From NCBI RefSeq assembly GCF_009183415.1, contig NZ_WEHU01000028.1:1-54305 (forward strand): a stretch of 54,305 nucleotides of DNA, read 5' to 3'. The position numbers and the translations under genes were made by a program. Numbering within the stretch: position 1 is the first letter of the stretch; every line of letters starts with the position of its first letter. This stretch comes from Bacillus sp. B1-b2. GTDB lineage: Bacteria > Bacillota > Bacilli > Bacillales > Cytobacillaceae. Shown here one piece after another: positions 42,835-54,213 of this stretch. The notes beneath the pieces were generated by a model. It was given only the letters and a program-made list of their open reading frames with translations. It had not been told where the DNA came from and searched no databases.

Positions 42835-44046
42835 ATGAAAGGACATTTCTACCGGCGAAACTGTACTTGCGATAAGAAAAAATGTGCTTGTGGTTCAAAG
42901 TGGGCTTTCACCATTGATATAGGTTTGGACCCAATCACTGGGAAGAGAAAACAAAAGGTAAAAAGCGGCTTTATTACTAAACAGGAAGCCGAAGAAGCTG
43001 CTGCCACTCTAATTCACGAACTTAACCAAGGGACATATTTAGAGGAAACAGATAAAACTTTTAGCATATTTGCAAGAGAGTGGCTTCCTGTTTACAGCGA
43101 ATCAAAAGATGTAAAACCCGGAACCATTCGAGTGCGAGAACATGAGATCGGCAAGCTTTTGCCCTATTTCTCTCAGCTAAAATTAAAGGACATTACCAGA
43201 AAAATGTATCAAGATGCGTTAAATGATTTAAAAGATCAAGGATATTCGGATAGTACAAGGGAAGGGATTAATCGAACAGGAAGAATGATTTTTCGAAAGG
43301 CACTTGAGTTGGAGCTGATTAAGAAGGATCCTACTGAGTTTGCTTATGTTAAAAAGGATAAGAAAACGATTGAACAGTTGGAGGAAGAGGAAGTTCCAAA
43401 GTACCTTGAAAAAGAAGAACTTGCCCTGTTTTTAAAAACAGCCAAGAATTACGGTCTGGAGCATGACTATTTGTCGTATTTAATTTTAGCCTACACCGGA
43501 ATTCGGGTTGGCGAACTGGTTGCTCTCAAGTGGAAAGATATAGATTTCATTAATCATACGATTAGCATTACCAAGACGTATTATAATCCGAAGAATAATG
43601 CCTTAGAGTATCAGCTTGTGACACCCAAGACAAGGAAGTCACGAAGAAGAATCATTGTGGATGAAGAGGTGATAGATACATTGACGAAACATAAAAACGT
43701 TCAAAGCCAAGTGATTAAGCGACTTGGAGCAAATTACTACAACAAAGATTTCATATTTGCCAAAATGGAACGACAATTTGGTTATCCCATCGTGATTAAA
43801 AATGTGCGAGACCGAATGAAAAGGCTACTTAAAATAGCTGGCCTAAATGAAGATTTGACTCCGCACAGTTTAAGACACACACATACGTCGCTACTAGCCG
43901 AAGCTGGTGTCTCACTCGAACAAATCATGGACAGGCTTGGTCATACTGATGATCAAATCACGAAAAATGTGTACCTTCACGTTACCCAAGAAATGAAAAA
44001 AGAAGCCTCTCAAAAGTTCAGTGAACTTATGAGAAGCCTCGATTAA
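42835..44046 (+). CDS. int: Tyrosine recombinase / site-specific integrase of the groEL island
   Basis: A 403-residue integrase. N-terminal arm-DNA-binding domain (about 1-60) that starts with a Cys-rich NCTCDKKKCACGSKW and reads FTIDIGLDPITGKRKQK; SAM-like core-binding domain (about 70-180); catalytic domain (about 190-395) with Arg in AYTGIRVGELVAL, Lys in VTPKTRKS, HSLRH, LGHTDD and the nucleophilic Tyr in KNVYLHV. This is the Tn916/phage class. AGAGAGG lies upstream of ATG. Its 3' end is a palindrome able to form a terminator and lies 82 bp from the groEL core, so it is best read as the integrase that put the youngest island here. Confidence 0.92.
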   Translation: MKGHFYRRNCTCDKKKCACGSKWAFTIDIGLDPITGKRKQKVKSGFITKQEAEEAAATLIHELNQGTYLEETDKTFSIFAREWLPVYSESKDVKPGTIRVREHEIGKLLPYFSQLKLKDITRKMYQDALNDLKDQGYSDSTREGINRTGRMIFRKALELELIKKDPTEFAYVKKDKKTIEQLEEEEVPKYLEKEELALFLKTAKNYGLEHDYLSYLILAYTGIRVGELVALKWKDIDFINHTISITKTYYNPKNNALEYQLVTPKTRKSRRRIIVDEEVIDTLTKHKNVQSQVIKRLGANYYNKDFIFAKMERQFGYPIVIKNVRDRMKRLLKIAGLNEDLTPHSLRHTHTSLLAEAGVSLEQIMDRLGHTDDQITKNVYLHVTQEMKKEASQKFSELMRSLD

Positions 44047-44056
44047 TATCCTCAAT

Positions 44057-44074
44057 GTTAGCAAAATGTTAGCA
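44057..44074. repeat. Exact arm repeat, integrase-side copy
   Basis: GTTAGCAAAATGTTAGCA, identical to 24216-24233. It lies 11 bp beyond the integrase stop and 53 bp before the groEL core; probable arm-type integrase site. Confidence 0.65.
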
Positions 44075-44127
44075 TTCCACTCTCATCTTACTTACAAACC
44101 CAGTCATATCAAGGGTTGGAGGCACTT

Positions 44128-45778
<1,651 letters not shown>

Positions 45779-45834
45779 CTAGTAATTTAAGTTCATGTAT
45801 TTTTTTATTCATTAAGTATTATGTTAAAATGTAA

Positions 45835-46119
45835 TTAGCCAACGATAGCTAAGATGTCGCTTTCGCGAAGAATTAAGTACTCTTTGCCTTCATATTTAAC
45901 TTCAGTGCCAGAGTATTTTGAGAAGATGATAAGGTCATCTACAGATACTTCAAGAGCAACACGCTCACCATTATCTAGTACGCGACCAGTTCCTACAGCT
46001 AATACTTTACCTTCTTGAGGCTTTTCTTTAGCTGAGTCTGGTAATACGATACCACTTGCAGTTTTTTCTTCTGTTTCAACAAGCTCAATAATAATACGAT
46101 CTCCTAATGGCTTTAACAA
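45835..46119 (-). CDS. groES: Co-chaperonin GroES (Hsp10)
   Basis: A 94-residue GroEL lid. [20 protein letters not shown], then [21 protein letters not shown], and C-terminal [14 protein letters not shown] are canonical. The start is TTG at 46119, eight bases after GGAGGG, which gives the normal protein LLKPLGDR (read as MLKPLGDR); an upstream ATG at 46149 would add ten residues not seen in the family. First gene of the groESL operon. Confidence 0.97.
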   Translation of the reverse strand: MLKPLGDRIIIELVETEEKTASGIVLPDSAKEKPQEGKVLAVGTGRVLDNGERVALEVSVDDLIIFSKYSGTEVKYEGKEYLILRESDILAIVG

Positions 46120-46161
46120 GTGAAACACCCTCCTCAAATATATATACAAAATAGTTTCTTA

Positions 46162-46188
46162 TTAGCACTCATCATCTACGAGTGCTAA
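46162..46188 (-). promoter_or_regulatory. CIRCE operator (HrcA binding site)
   Basis: TTAGCACTC, nine bases, GAGTGCTAA: a perfect match to the CIRCE inverted repeat. It lies between the promoter and groES, so HrcA should repress groESL until heat shock. Confidence 0.97.
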
Positions 46189-46198
46189 CACAATTATT

Positions 46199-46227
46199 AT
46201 ATTAATGAATCTTTTTCCATTTTGCAA
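46199..46227 (-). promoter_or_regulatory. Sigma-A promoter of groESL
   Basis: TTGCAA (-35, 46222-46227), 17-bp spacer and TAATAT (-10, 46199-46204), directly upstream of CIRCE. Confidence 0.75.
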
Positions 46228-46576
46228 GAGACAAGCCTTCGAATTCCAAAAAAAAATAGAGACACGCTCACAACCCTTAAACAGTATATACCTAGCTCTC
46301 TCAATTATTCCTATTATTTCTAAGAGTAAATTAGATTTTTAAAAAAATTACATATGTTGTTAACTAAACTCCTAAGCATTTAGACTTCTTATAAGGAGAA
46401 ATCAACATGTTTGGAGAAATTACTCTTTCATAAGTGGTACTATTTGAAACATTCCTATACTTATTAGTAGAATAGAAAGTATGATTGTCATTATCTACAA
46501 ATATAATAAGAACAAACTACCATCACAATTTGTTCCATCTTCATCTCATCATCATATTTAAAGGAGCTATTATACT
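46228..46576. other. Divergent intergenic region, groES / CPBP protease gene
   Basis: Apart from the groESL promoter at its edge and AAAGGAG before the TTG at 46577, I see no distinct element. It must contain the plus-strand promoter of the CPBP gene. Confidence 0.5.
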
Positions 46577-47314
46577 TTGAAAAAAGAATATTGGATTATC
46601 TTAATTTCTTATATTGCCATGCAACTTTCCACCTATGTGGGAACTCCGCTGTTTCTCTTTATAGCTAGCATAATCGGCTATGATGCTACAGAAAGAGAAG
46701 TACAATTTAACGCAGGTGTGTCTTGGTTGATATTTAGCTTTATCGTAACATTAATCATCTGTCTTTTCATATTACGAAAAGAAATGCAAAATCCTATGCG
46801 AAAAGATGTATCTAGTATTCCTAGTGCCATTGGTTGGGCTATTGGAGGGGTATTTCTATCCTTATTTGCTCAAAGCATCGCAGGCATGATTGAACAACTT
46901 ATTGGGATAGAAGCAGGCTCTGAAAACACAGAACAAATAATGACCATTATTGATGCCGCTCCTTTTGTTATTATAGTGGTTAGCATTGTTGGACCAATAT
47001 TAGAAGAACTAGTCTTTCGGAAAGTTATATTCGGCTCACTTTATGAAAGATTCGGGTACTTTTTATCTGCATTAATTAGTTCTCTTATCTTTGCTGTAGC
47101 ACATTTTGACTTTGCACACATATTGCTATATGCAAGTATGGGCTTTACCTTTTCATTCCTATATGTAAGAACCAAGAGAATTCTCGTGCCTATTTTTGCT
47201 CATGTATCCATGAATACACTAGTCGTCATTATTCAGTTGAATTATGACAAGATAATAAAGTGGCAAGAAGAATACTCGGGAGTAACACAATTTATTGGAG
47301 GCCTTTTTAAATGA
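46577..47314 (+). CDS. ydiL: CPBP-family intramembrane metalloprotease (YdiL-like)
   Basis: A 245-residue membrane protein with about seven helices. CPBP/Abi motifs: EELVFRKVIFG (glutamates and Arg), FAVAHFDFAH (first His) and HVSMNTLV (second His). The family includes CAAX-prenyl-type proteases and bacteriocin self-immunity proteins; its housekeeping role in Bacillus is unclear. The start is TTG at 46577 with AAAGGAG upstream. It overlaps the next gene by four bases. In B. subtilis ydiL also adjoins groES, on the other strand, as I recall. Confidence 0.85.
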   Translation: MKKEYWIILISYIAMQLSTYVGTPLFLFIASIIGYDATEREVQFNAGVSWLIFSFIVTLIICLFILRKEMQNPMRKDVSSIPSAIGWAIGGVFLSLFAQSIAGMIEQLIGIEAGSENTEQIMTIIDAAPFVIIVVSIVGPILEELVFRKVIFGSLYERFGYFLSALISSLIFAVAHFDFAHILLYASMGFTFSFLYVRTKRILVPIFAHVSMNTLVVIIQLNYDKIIKWQEEYSGVTQFIGGLFK

Positions 47315-47529
47315 GAAGATCCGCTTTATTCTCCGGAACGCTTTACATTCTTTTCGGAGCGCTTTTTACTTACTTTGCTATAGAAGATCTAAGTCGCAAT
47401 CAAGAATGGGGCTTCTATACATACTTACTCGTTATCCTTGCTACCTTTGATATTGGGTCTGGGGTTAAATTAATTGCTTTTCACTTTTTCTTAAAAAAGA
47501 AACAAGCAGAAAGTAAAAAAACAAAATAA
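47311..47529 (+). CDS. ydiK: YdiK-like small membrane protein (DUF4305)
   Basis: A 72-residue protein with two TM helices (FSGTLYILFGALFTYFAI and YTYLLVILATFDIGSGVKLI) and a basic tail KKKQAESKKTK. Coupled to the CPBP gene by an ATGA overlap. Position and topology match B. subtilis YdiK; function unknown. Confidence 0.75.
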   Translation: MRRSALFSGTLYILFGALFTYFAIEDLSRNQEWGFYTYLLVILATFDIGSGVKLIAFHFFLKKKQAESKKTK

Positions 47530-47532
47530 AAG

Positions 47533-47589
47533 AAAAAATGCGTGTATAAGAACTTAGCCAAGCGCTACACTCTTATACACGCATTTTTT
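47533..47589. terminator. Bidirectional terminator between ydiK-like gene and rex
   Basis: A perfect 18-bp stem (47533-47550 with 47572-47589) has A6 at one end and T6 at the other, serving the convergent ydiK-like and rex genes. In B. subtilis tatAy-tatCy lies between these genes, as I recall; here nothing does. Confidence 0.92.
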
Positions 47590-47591
47590 TC

Positions 47592-48260
47592 TTAATCTTC
47601 TTCTGTTTCTTCTGTTTCTTCTGTTTCTGCATAATGCTTTAGGAAATAAACAAGAGATTGCAATTCTACTGCTAAATCAATATGATGTACTCTCACTCCT
47701 TGTGGAACCGTTAAACGTGCTGGAGTGAAGTTCAGTATTCCCTTAATATTACTCTCTACTAAACGATCGGTAATTGGTTGTGCAGTATTAGCTGGAACCG
47801 TTAATATTGCCACTTCAATTCCATTTTCTTTAATCACTTTCTCTAGCTCATCCATGTGGAATATAGGAACATCATTTACCATTGTTCCAATCTTATCCTC
47901 TACAATATCAAAGCCAACTTCAATCTTTGTATTATTATTCTTTAAGAAATTGTATTTTAGGAAAGCTACCCCTAGATTCCCTACCCCAATAAGAGCTACT
48001 TTAGTTAATTCATCTTGATCTAATGTTTTACGGAAAAAGGACAGTAAATAATTGACATTATAGCCATACCCTTTCTTTCCTAAAGCACCAAAGTATGAGA
48101 AATCTCTTCTAATGGTTGCTGAATCTACTTTAACCGCTTCACTTAGCTCTGCTGATGAGACTCTTTGTTTGCCTGATGAATGCAGATTTTTTAAAAATCG
48201 ATAATATAATGGTAACCGCTTTGCTGTTGCCTGCGGTATTTTCATTACCTCGTTATGCAT
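47592..48260 (-). CDS. rex: Redox-sensing transcriptional repressor Rex
   Basis: A 222-residue repressor that senses the NADH/NAD+ ratio and controls fermentation and respiration genes. N-terminal winged helix ([26 protein letters not shown], about 32-57) and Rossmann domain ([20 protein letters not shown], about 87-106) with swapped C-terminal helix. The tail is an unusual acidic repeat, [10 protein letters not shown], encoded by reiterated TTCTTCTGT units, so its length may vary between strains. Convergent to the ydiK-like gene. Confidence 0.95.
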   Translation of the reverse strand: MHNEVMKIPQATAKRLPLYYRFLKNLHSSGKQRVSSAELSEAVKVDSATIRRDFSYFGALGKKGYGYNVNYLLSFFRKTLDQDELTKVALIGVGNLGVAFLKYNFLKNNNTKIEVGFDIVEDKIGTMVNDVPIFHMDELEKVIKENGIEVAILTVPANTAQPITDRLVESNIKGILNFTPARLTVPQGVRVHHIDLAVELQSLVYFLKHYAETEETEETEED

Positions 48261-48300
48261 ACTTATCCCCTACCTACCTTTGTAATTAGGATTTGTTCCC

Positions 48301-48789
48301 CTACTGATCTATTCTTTTGTAATCGCCACTTTTCCCACCAGATTTCTCTTCTAAAAAAGTAGGACCGATTACCATTCCTTTATCCATGCTTTTGCACATA
48401 TCATAAACCGTTAATGCCGTCACGGAAGCAGCTGTTAATGCCTCCATTTCCACTCCAGTACTTCCTACTGTTTTCACGGTTGCAGAAATAAATAAGTGAT
48501 AACTCTCCTTTAATAACTCCCACGTAAAGGATATGTCAACACCCTTTAACATAATAGGATGACACATTGGGATAATATCTGCTGTTTTTTTCGCAGCCAT
48601 AATGCCTGCTACTTGTGAGACTGCTAATACATCCCCTTTTTTCATTGTTTGGTTTGTGATTTTCTCATATATCTCTTTACTTACTTTAATACTTGAAGTA
48701 GCAATTGCAATGCGAGCGGTTTCACTTTTTTCGCTTATATCAACCATTTTCGCTCGGCCTTCCTTATTAAAGTGTGTAAAATCCCCCAT
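48301..48789 (-). CDS. moaC: Cyclic pyranopterin monophosphate synthase MoaC
   Basis: A 162-residue molybdenum-cofactor biosynthesis enzyme that converts 3',8-cyclo-GTP to cPMP. Diagnostic segments: [35 protein letters not shown] with the catalytic His, [23 protein letters not shown] with key Lys/Asp, and [10 protein letters not shown] use the ATG at 48789, preceded by AGAGGTG; an in-frame ATG at 48807 lacks one. Lies 40 bp upstream of rex on the same strand. Confidence 0.95.
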   Translation of the reverse strand: MGDFTHFNKEGRAKMVDISEKSETARIAIATSSIKVSKEIYEKITNQTMKKGDVLAVSQVAGIMAAKKTADIIPMCHPIMLKGVDISFTWELLKESYHLFISATVKTVGSTGVEMEALTAASVTALTVYDMCKSMDKGMVIGPTFLEEKSGGKSGDYKRIDQ

Positions 48790-48811
48790 AATAACACCTC
48801 TATGCAAAATG

Positions 48812-48838
48812 ATACACTATTTTTTCGATATTGTGTAT
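48812..48838. promoter_or_regulatory. Inverted repeat between moaC and the ABC-F gene
   Basis: ATACACTAT and ATTGTGTAT flank TTTTTCGAT in the divergent promoter region. Operator-like, regulator unknown. Confidence 0.4.
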
Positions 48839-48869
48839 TTATTATCATTATTTTCCTCTGTTTTTCCAC

Positions 48870-48878
48870 TTATCCACA
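48870..48878 (+). promoter_or_regulatory. Single DnaA box
   Basis: TTATCCACA, an exact match to the DnaA-box consensus, upstream of the ABC-F gene. Confidence 0.45.
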
Positions 48879-48983
48879 TGGAGTTTAATTTACATATAGA
48901 AAGTAGCTCTTCGGCTCCTTTATTGCAGGATATTGCTTATATGAGTTACACTTAGGTTAGAAAACCTAGAGGTGAATTATATC

Positions 48984-50922
48984 ATGATACTATTACAAGT
49001 AAACCAGCTTTCCAAGTACTTCGGAGCTGAACTTATCTTATCAAATATAAAATTAGAAGTACAAACACGAGATCGCATCGCCTTAGTTGGTAGAAACGGT
49101 GCAGGTAAATCTACACTATTAAAAATGATTGCTGGTCATCTATCCTTTGATTCTGGTGAAATTATTAAACCGAAAAATGTTGAGATTGGTTATTTAGCTC
49201 AAAATACTGGATTAGAATCAAGTCTTTCTATCTGGGATGAAATGTTAACTGTATTTAAAGACCTACAAGACCAGGAAGCAACACTAAGAGAATTAGAAAG
49301 TCAGATGTCGAAACCAGCCGTGATAGAAAACCCTGATCGATTTGATAAAATTTTAAAAGAATATGATCAGCTACAATATAACTTTAAAGAAAATGGTGGC
49401 TATCAGTTTGAAGCTGATATACGTTCTGTTCTTCACGGATTAAACTTTCACGATTTCGACTATAGTACCAAGATATCCACATTAAGCGGTGGACAAAAAA
49501 CTAGACTAGCTTTAGCAAAGCTCTTACTCACAACTCCTGATATTCTAATCTTGGACGAGCCTACTAACCATCTAGACATTGAGACACTTTCCTGGCTAGA
49601 ACAATATTTACAGGGCTATAAAGGTGCTGTTCTTATTGTATCCCATGACCGTTATTTTCTCGATAAAGTCGTTACTCAGGTTTATGAAATTTCAAGGAAC
49701 CATATTCTAAGATTTACTGGTAATTATAGTGCTTATCTTGATGAAAAAGCAGCAAATTATGAAAGAGATATGAAGCAATATGAAAAGCAACAAGACGAAA
49801 TTGCCAAACTGGAAACATTTATTGAGAAGAACCTAGCAAGAGCTTCTACAACGAAAAGAGCTCAAAGTAGACGTAAAACGTTGGAAAAACTAGATAGGTT
49901 AGATCGACCAGATGGTAATGAGAAATCGGCTTCCTTTGGCTTTGATATCATAAAGCAAACAGGTAATGACGTCATGAAGGTTCGCGATCTCTCTATAGGG
50001 TATAAAGACCAAACTGTTTCCAAAAATATCACTTTTTCCATGAACAGAGGAGATGCAATTGCCCTAGTTGGTCCTAATGGAGTTGGTAAGTCTACACTAT
50101 TAAAGACCATAATAGATAAACTACCGCAGCACGCTGGTTCTATACAATTTGGCTCTAATGTTATGATTGGCTACTATGATCAGGAACAAGCCGAATTAAA
50201 TTCAAATAAAAAGGTCATTAACGAACTATGGGATGACTTCGCACTAACACCAGAAAAAGATATTCGAACTGTCTTAGGCAACTTCTTATTTTCTGGAGAC
50301 GATGTTTTAAAAATAGTTAACTCTCTTAGTGGAGGAGAAAAGGCTCGCTTAGCACTCTCCAAATTAATGATGGAAAAGCCTAATGTTCTTATATGTTCTT
50401 ATATTAGATGAGCCAACAAACCACTTAGATTTAGATTCAAAAGAAGTACTAGAAAATGCACTTATTGATTATCCAGGTACCATTCTATTTGTTTCCCATG
50501 ACCGCTATTTCATAAATCGAATCGCAACAAAAGTTATTGAATTAGATGGTAATGGTTCAACAGAGTATTTAGGTGACTATGATTACTATGTGGAGAAAAA
50601 ATTAGAACAAGAAGAGCTACAAGCTTTAGAGGCAACAGCTTTTATTTCTTCCCAAAATCCAATAGATACAGGAGAAAAAACATCCTATCAAATGGATAAA
50701 GAAGCGAAAAAACTTGAAAGACAACGTATAAGAAGAATTGAAGAGATTGAAAAAACAATTGAACAGTTAGAAGAGCAAGTGGAAGAGATAGAAACAGCTT
50801 TATGTGATCCGGAAATCTTCCAAAATCACGAGAAAGTTATTCAACTTAATAAAGAACTAGAAAATGGCAAAGAACAAATAGATATACTTATGGATGAATG
50901 GACCGAATTATCCGATAAGTAA
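48984..50922 (+). pseudogene. ydiF: ABC-F ATPase (YdiF-like), frameshifted by a 10-bp tandem duplication
   Basis: Encodes a soluble twin-ATPase of the ABC-F class (ribosome-associated translation factors). First cassette: GRNGAGKSTLLKM, LSGGQKTRLALAK, LILDEPTNHLDIET; linker with a basic coiled region; second cassette: GPNGVGKSTLLKT, LSGGEKARLALSK. Exactly at the second Walker B, TGTTCTTATA occurs twice in tandem (50384-50393, 50394-50403), so the frame reads NVLICSYIR and stops at 50411. Removing one copy restores NVLILDEPTNHLDLDS and a 642-residue protein. The start is ATG 48984 after AGAGGTGA. The truncated product keeps only the first ATPase intact. Confidence 0.9.
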
Positions 50923-50955
50923 AAAGTACTGGGTTGATTTTTCCCAGTACTTTTT
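50921..50955 (+). terminator. Terminator of the ABC-F gene
   Basis: AAAAAGTACTGGG pairs with CCCAGTACTTTTT around a nine-base loop, followed by more Ts. The symmetric A/T arms could also stop tsaD transcripts. Confidence 0.9.
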
Positions 50956-51087
50956 TTCCACATTATTATCCACATGTTAATAGCTATTATATAAGCTTTC
51001 CACATATTTATACACAATATCCACAGAAATACAAAAAACTATCAACATTATCCACAACCTGTGTATAGTTCAACATATTTATACACA
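50954..51087. promoter_or_regulatory. DnaA-box cluster between ydiF and tsaD
   Basis: Four exact TTATNCACA boxes (50966-50974, 51008-51016, 51048-51056, 51079-51087) and three one-mismatch boxes (50954-50962, 51017-51025, and reverse 51060-51068) lie within 134 bp. In B. subtilis one of the oriC-proximal DnaA-box clusters that titrate DnaA lies at gcp (tsaD), from memory of Okumura and colleagues 2012. Probably a conserved replication-timing element. Confidence 0.8.
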
Positions 51088-51120
51088 AGATAAGGAAATT
51101 TTCGTTTTAGGAATTTAGAC

Positions 51121-52152
51121 TTAGTTCCTATGATTGTGGATAGTGATATCTAATCCTGGATTACCGTTCATTTTTAAAGGTGCTCTTTGTCCTTTTTCAA
51201 AAAAAATCGTACCAGCACTAGCAATCATTGCAGCATTATCTGTACAAAGAGCTAATGGTGGAATAGTCAATTTGATAGGATTATCTTTAAATTGTTCTTC
51301 TAATGCTGCTCTTAACCCTTTATTCGCTGCAACTCCACCTGCTAGTACTACATGCTTAACTTTGTACTCTCTAGCAGCCTCTAGCGTTTTTGTTACTAAG
51401 ACATCCACTACACTTGCTTGAAAACTTGCAGCCAAGTCTTCTGGTTTAATAATTTCTCCTCGCTGCTCTGCGTTATGCACAGTGTTAATAACTGCGGATT
51501 TTAATCCACTAAAACTAAAATCATAGGTTCCATCAATCCAAGCTCTCGGCAACTTCACTGCCTTTGAATCTCCTGTCTGTGCTAGACGATCAATATGTGG
51601 ACCTCCAGGATAAGGAAGCTTAAGCGTTCTTGCCACCTTGTCATAGGCTTCTCCAGCCGCATCATCCCTTGTTTCTCCTATTACTTCGAAATGACCATGC
51701 TCTTTCATGTACACTAACTCCGTATGCCCACCTGATACAACTAATGAAAGAAGAGGAAATTCTAAGTTATCCACAAGTTGGTTTGCATAGATATGACCAG
51801 CAATATGATGCACTCCTACAAGAGGAATACCAGTAGCAAAACTAAGAGACTTTGCCGCTTCAACACCTATGAGTAATGCACCTACAAGTCCAGGTCCTTC
51901 TGTTACAGCTATCCCATCTATGTCCTCATAGGTGACTTCTGCTTGATTCAATGCTTCCTCTATAACAAGCGTAATTTGTTCTACATGGTGCCTTGAAGCT
52001 ATTTCAGGAACTACTCCACCAAATCTTTTATGACTTTCAATTTGAGAAGCAACAATATTAGATAATATTTCTTTACCATTCTTTACAATAGAAACCGCTG
52101 TTTCATCACAGCTTGTCTCTATTCCTAAGATTATTACGTCATTATTTATCAT
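51121..52152 (-). CDS. tsaD: tRNA N6-threonylcarbamoyladenosine transferase TsaD
   Basis: A 343-residue ASKHA-fold enzyme that transfers threonylcarbamoyl to A37 of ANN-decoding tRNAs, in complex with TsaB and Tsa[18 protein letters not shown], metal-binding [10 protein letters not shown] and SGGHTELV are diagnostic, as is [16 protein letters not shown] choose ATG 52152, which overlaps the rimI stop as ATGA; GTG 52164 is open but without ribosome site. Last gene of the tsaE-tsaB-rimI-tsaD operon. Confidence 0.97.
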   Translation of the reverse strand: MINNDVIILGIETSCDETAVSIVKNGKEILSNIVASQIESHKRFGGVVPEIASRHHVEQITLVIEEALNQAEVTYEDIDGIAVTEGPGLVGALLIGVEAAKSLSFATGIPLVGVHHIAGHIYANQLVDNLEFPLLSLVVSGGHTELVYMKEHGHFEVIGETRDDAAGEAYDKVARTLKLPYPGGPHIDRLAQTGDSKAVKLPRAWIDGTYDFSFSGLKSAVINTVHNAEQRGEIIKPEDLAASFQASVVDVLVTKTLEAAREYKVKHVVLAGGVAANKGLRAALEEQFKDNPIKLTIPPLALCTDNAAMIASAGTIFFEKGQRAPLKMNGNPGLDITIHNHRN

Positions 52153-52601
52153 ATTTTCACCCACATTACTAAAGCATCTTCTTGATTATCGGTATAATAT
52201 TTCTTTCTAATGGCTCCATTTTGAAAGCCTAATTTTCGATATAGATTTTGTGCTACTATATTAGACATACGAACTTCTAGAGTCATGGATTTAGCACCTA
52301 ATGTCTTTGCTTCCTCCATGATTTTTCTTAATAAAGTCTCTCCCAATTTCAATCCTCTATATTCAGGTAGAATTGCTATATTGGTGATATGTGCTTCATC
52401 TACTACAATCCAAACTCCACAATAGCCTACTAGCTCTTCGTTGTACTGAATGACTATGTACTTAGCAAAACGGTTCTGAGTCAGCTCATTATAGAAAGCT
52501 TCTTTACTCCATGGTGTTGAAAAGGATACTGTTTCAATTTTGTATACATCTTCAATATCTTCAATGGTCATCAATCGTAACTGAAATGCTTCCATTATCA
52601 C
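52149..52601 (-). CDS. rimI: Ribosomal-protein S18 alanine N-acetyltransferase RimI (GNAT)
   Basis: About 150 residues of GNAT fold. [20 protein letters not shown] is the acetyl-CoA-binding R/Q-x-x-G-x-G/A-type loop, and [20 protein letters not shown] is the RimI C-terminal signature. Overlaps tsaB by four bases (GTG at 52601; ATG at 52595 is the alternative). Position inside the tsa operon is standard in Bacillaceae. Confidence 0.93.
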   Translation of the reverse strand: MIMEAFQLRLMTIEDIEDVYKIETVSFSTPWSKEAFYNELTQNRFAKYIVIQYNEELVGYCGVWIVVDEAHITNIAILPEYRGLKLGETLLRKIMEEAKTLGAKSMTLEVRMSNIVAQNLYRKLGFQNGAIRKKYYTDNQEDALVMWVKI

Positions 52602-53311
52602 TTTTCTTCCTTCTTTGCATTTTTATTCGCTTCAAGCCAATTCGCCTCTGCTTCTACCATGCGAATATAATTAGGAGTAAAGTGATGAATATCTTCTCCT
52701 TCTCTATCCACTCCCAATTTAGCTAATACCGATGGTCTTGGATTGAAATCCACTGCATCTGCGAAAACAGCTAATTCCCCTAATGCATCTTTCAGCAATT
52801 CTTCATGAATTGGCAAATCATTACCTACGAATAGAATAGGCTGGTTTAAATATTCAAGCTGTTGAACCCAATCATTATTCATAATCAACTGATCTTCTTT
52901 CACTATCTCATGATGAGAAGGAGAAAATTGATATAATCCTGTATATATCTGCCCTCTTCTTGCATCAAATAATGGAGAAACATAACCATTAAAATAACGA
53001 CCAACGGATGCTGCAAGCACCTCAAGACTTGATACACCAACTAAAGGTATCTTAAGTGTCCATGCAAGTGTTTTTGCAATGGTAACACCAATACGAACAC
53101 CTGTATAAGAACCTGGTCCCTTAGCAACAATAATCTTAGAGAGTTCCTTAGGAGTAATATTGCACTCATTCATTAACTGCTCTACAGCTGGCATTGCTCG
53201 AATGGAATGGTTCTTCTTTAAATTTGTAATATACTCTCCCACTACTTTTCCGTCATCTAGAATAGCAATCCCTAGTACAAAGTTTGATGTATCTATTGCT
53301 AAAATCTTCAT
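52598..53311 (-). CDS. tsaB: tRNA threonylcarbamoyladenosine biosynthesis protein TsaB
   Basis: A 237-residue non-catalytic TsaD partner of ASKHA fold. Family segments: [40 protein letters not shown] and PLFDARRGQIYTGLY. The start overlaps the tsaE stop by four bases. The tail [14 protein letters not shown] is lysine-rich. Needed for t6A formation. Confidence 0.95.
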   Translation of the reverse strand: MKILAIDTSNFVLGIAILDDGKVVGEYITNLKKNHSIRAMPAVEQLMNECNITPKELSKIIVAKGPGSYTGVRIGVTIAKTLAWTLKIPLVGVSSLEVLAASVGRYFNGYVSPLFDARRGQIYTGLYQFSPSHHEIVKEDQLIMNNDWVQQLEYLNQPILFVGNDLPIHEELLKDALGELAVFADAVDFNPRPSVLAKLGVDREGEDIHHFTPNYIRMVEAEANWLEANKNAKKEEK

Positions 53312-53763
53312 TCAAATAACTCCTTACATATTTGCATTGCTCTATCGCCTTTAGGAAGAAACGTAATTTTTCTTCCTGAATCCTGATTATAATACAAATT
53401 AATTTGTAGATATTCATTAGGTAATTGTTCTCCAATTAAATGAGCCCATTCAACTACCGTAATACCTTCTCCTTCAAAATATTCATCAAATCCGAGATCT
53501 TCATATGCATCTTTTAACCGATATACATCCATATGATATAGCGGTAGGTTACCCTGATATTCCTTTATAATAGTAAAAGTGGGGCTATTAACTGTTCTAG
53601 TTATCCCTAATCCTTTTGCTAGTCCTTTTGTAAAAGTTGTTTTGCCAGCTCCTAAATCCCCTTCTAGTGTAATGACATCACCTGGCTTTAAGTAACTAGC
53701 AAGTTTTTCAGCAAACTCCATTGTTTTGTCTGCACTATCTACTAAGCATTCAAAGTTCTTCAT
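53308..53763 (-). CDS. tsaE: tRNA threonylcarbamoyladenosine biosynthesis ATPase TsaE
   Basis: A 151-residue P-loop ATPase that cycles the TsaB-TsaD complex. Walker [18 protein letters not shown] (about 33-49), [11 protein letters not shown] switch segment, HMDVYRL and VVEWAHLI are typical. AGGAG precedes ATG. First gene of the four-gene operon. Confidence 0.96.
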   Translation of the reverse strand: MKNFECLVDSADKTMEFAEKLASYLKPGDVITLEGDLGAGKTTFTKGLAKGLGITRTVNSPTFTIIKEYQGNLPLYHMDVYRLKDAYEDLGFDEYFEGEGITVVEWAHLIGEQLPNEYLQINLYYNQDSGRKITFLPKGDRAMQICKELFE

Positions 53764-53800
53764 AAAATACTCCTACTTTTATTGTTCTATTCTATTTATT

Positions 53801-53829
53801 ATTATACTCAATTAATGGGATAGTCTAAA
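53801..53829 (-). promoter_or_regulatory. Sigma-A promoter of the tsaE operon
   Basis: TTTAGA (-35), 17-bp spacer, TATAAT (-10, perfect), about 38 bp before the tsaE start codon. Confidence 0.65.
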
Positions 53830-53875
53830 GCATACTCAGATGTTTTTCTATATTTCTATAAAGAAAAACTGACAA

Positions 53876-53914
53876 TAAAAAAATCCTTAGGTTTTTTCCT
53901 AAGGATTTTCTTCT
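53876..53914 (-). terminator. Terminator of the rRNA-tRNA operon
   Basis: AAAATCCTTAGG pairs with CCTAAGGATTTT around a six-base loop. On the minus strand seven Ts follow. It lies just beyond the tRNA-fMet gene. Confidence 0.9.
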
Positions 53915-53923
53915 TACTATTGA

Positions 53924-53997
<74 letters not shown>

Positions 53998-54020
53998 ACG
54001 ATAAATATAAAATTAACTTT

Positions 54021-54138
<118 letters not shown>

Positions 54139-54213
54139 TATTTAATTTTTTGAGAGTTTGTTCCCTCAAAACTAGATTATGTTTAGAAGAAGAAAGAACC
54201 GAGTAATCATTTT

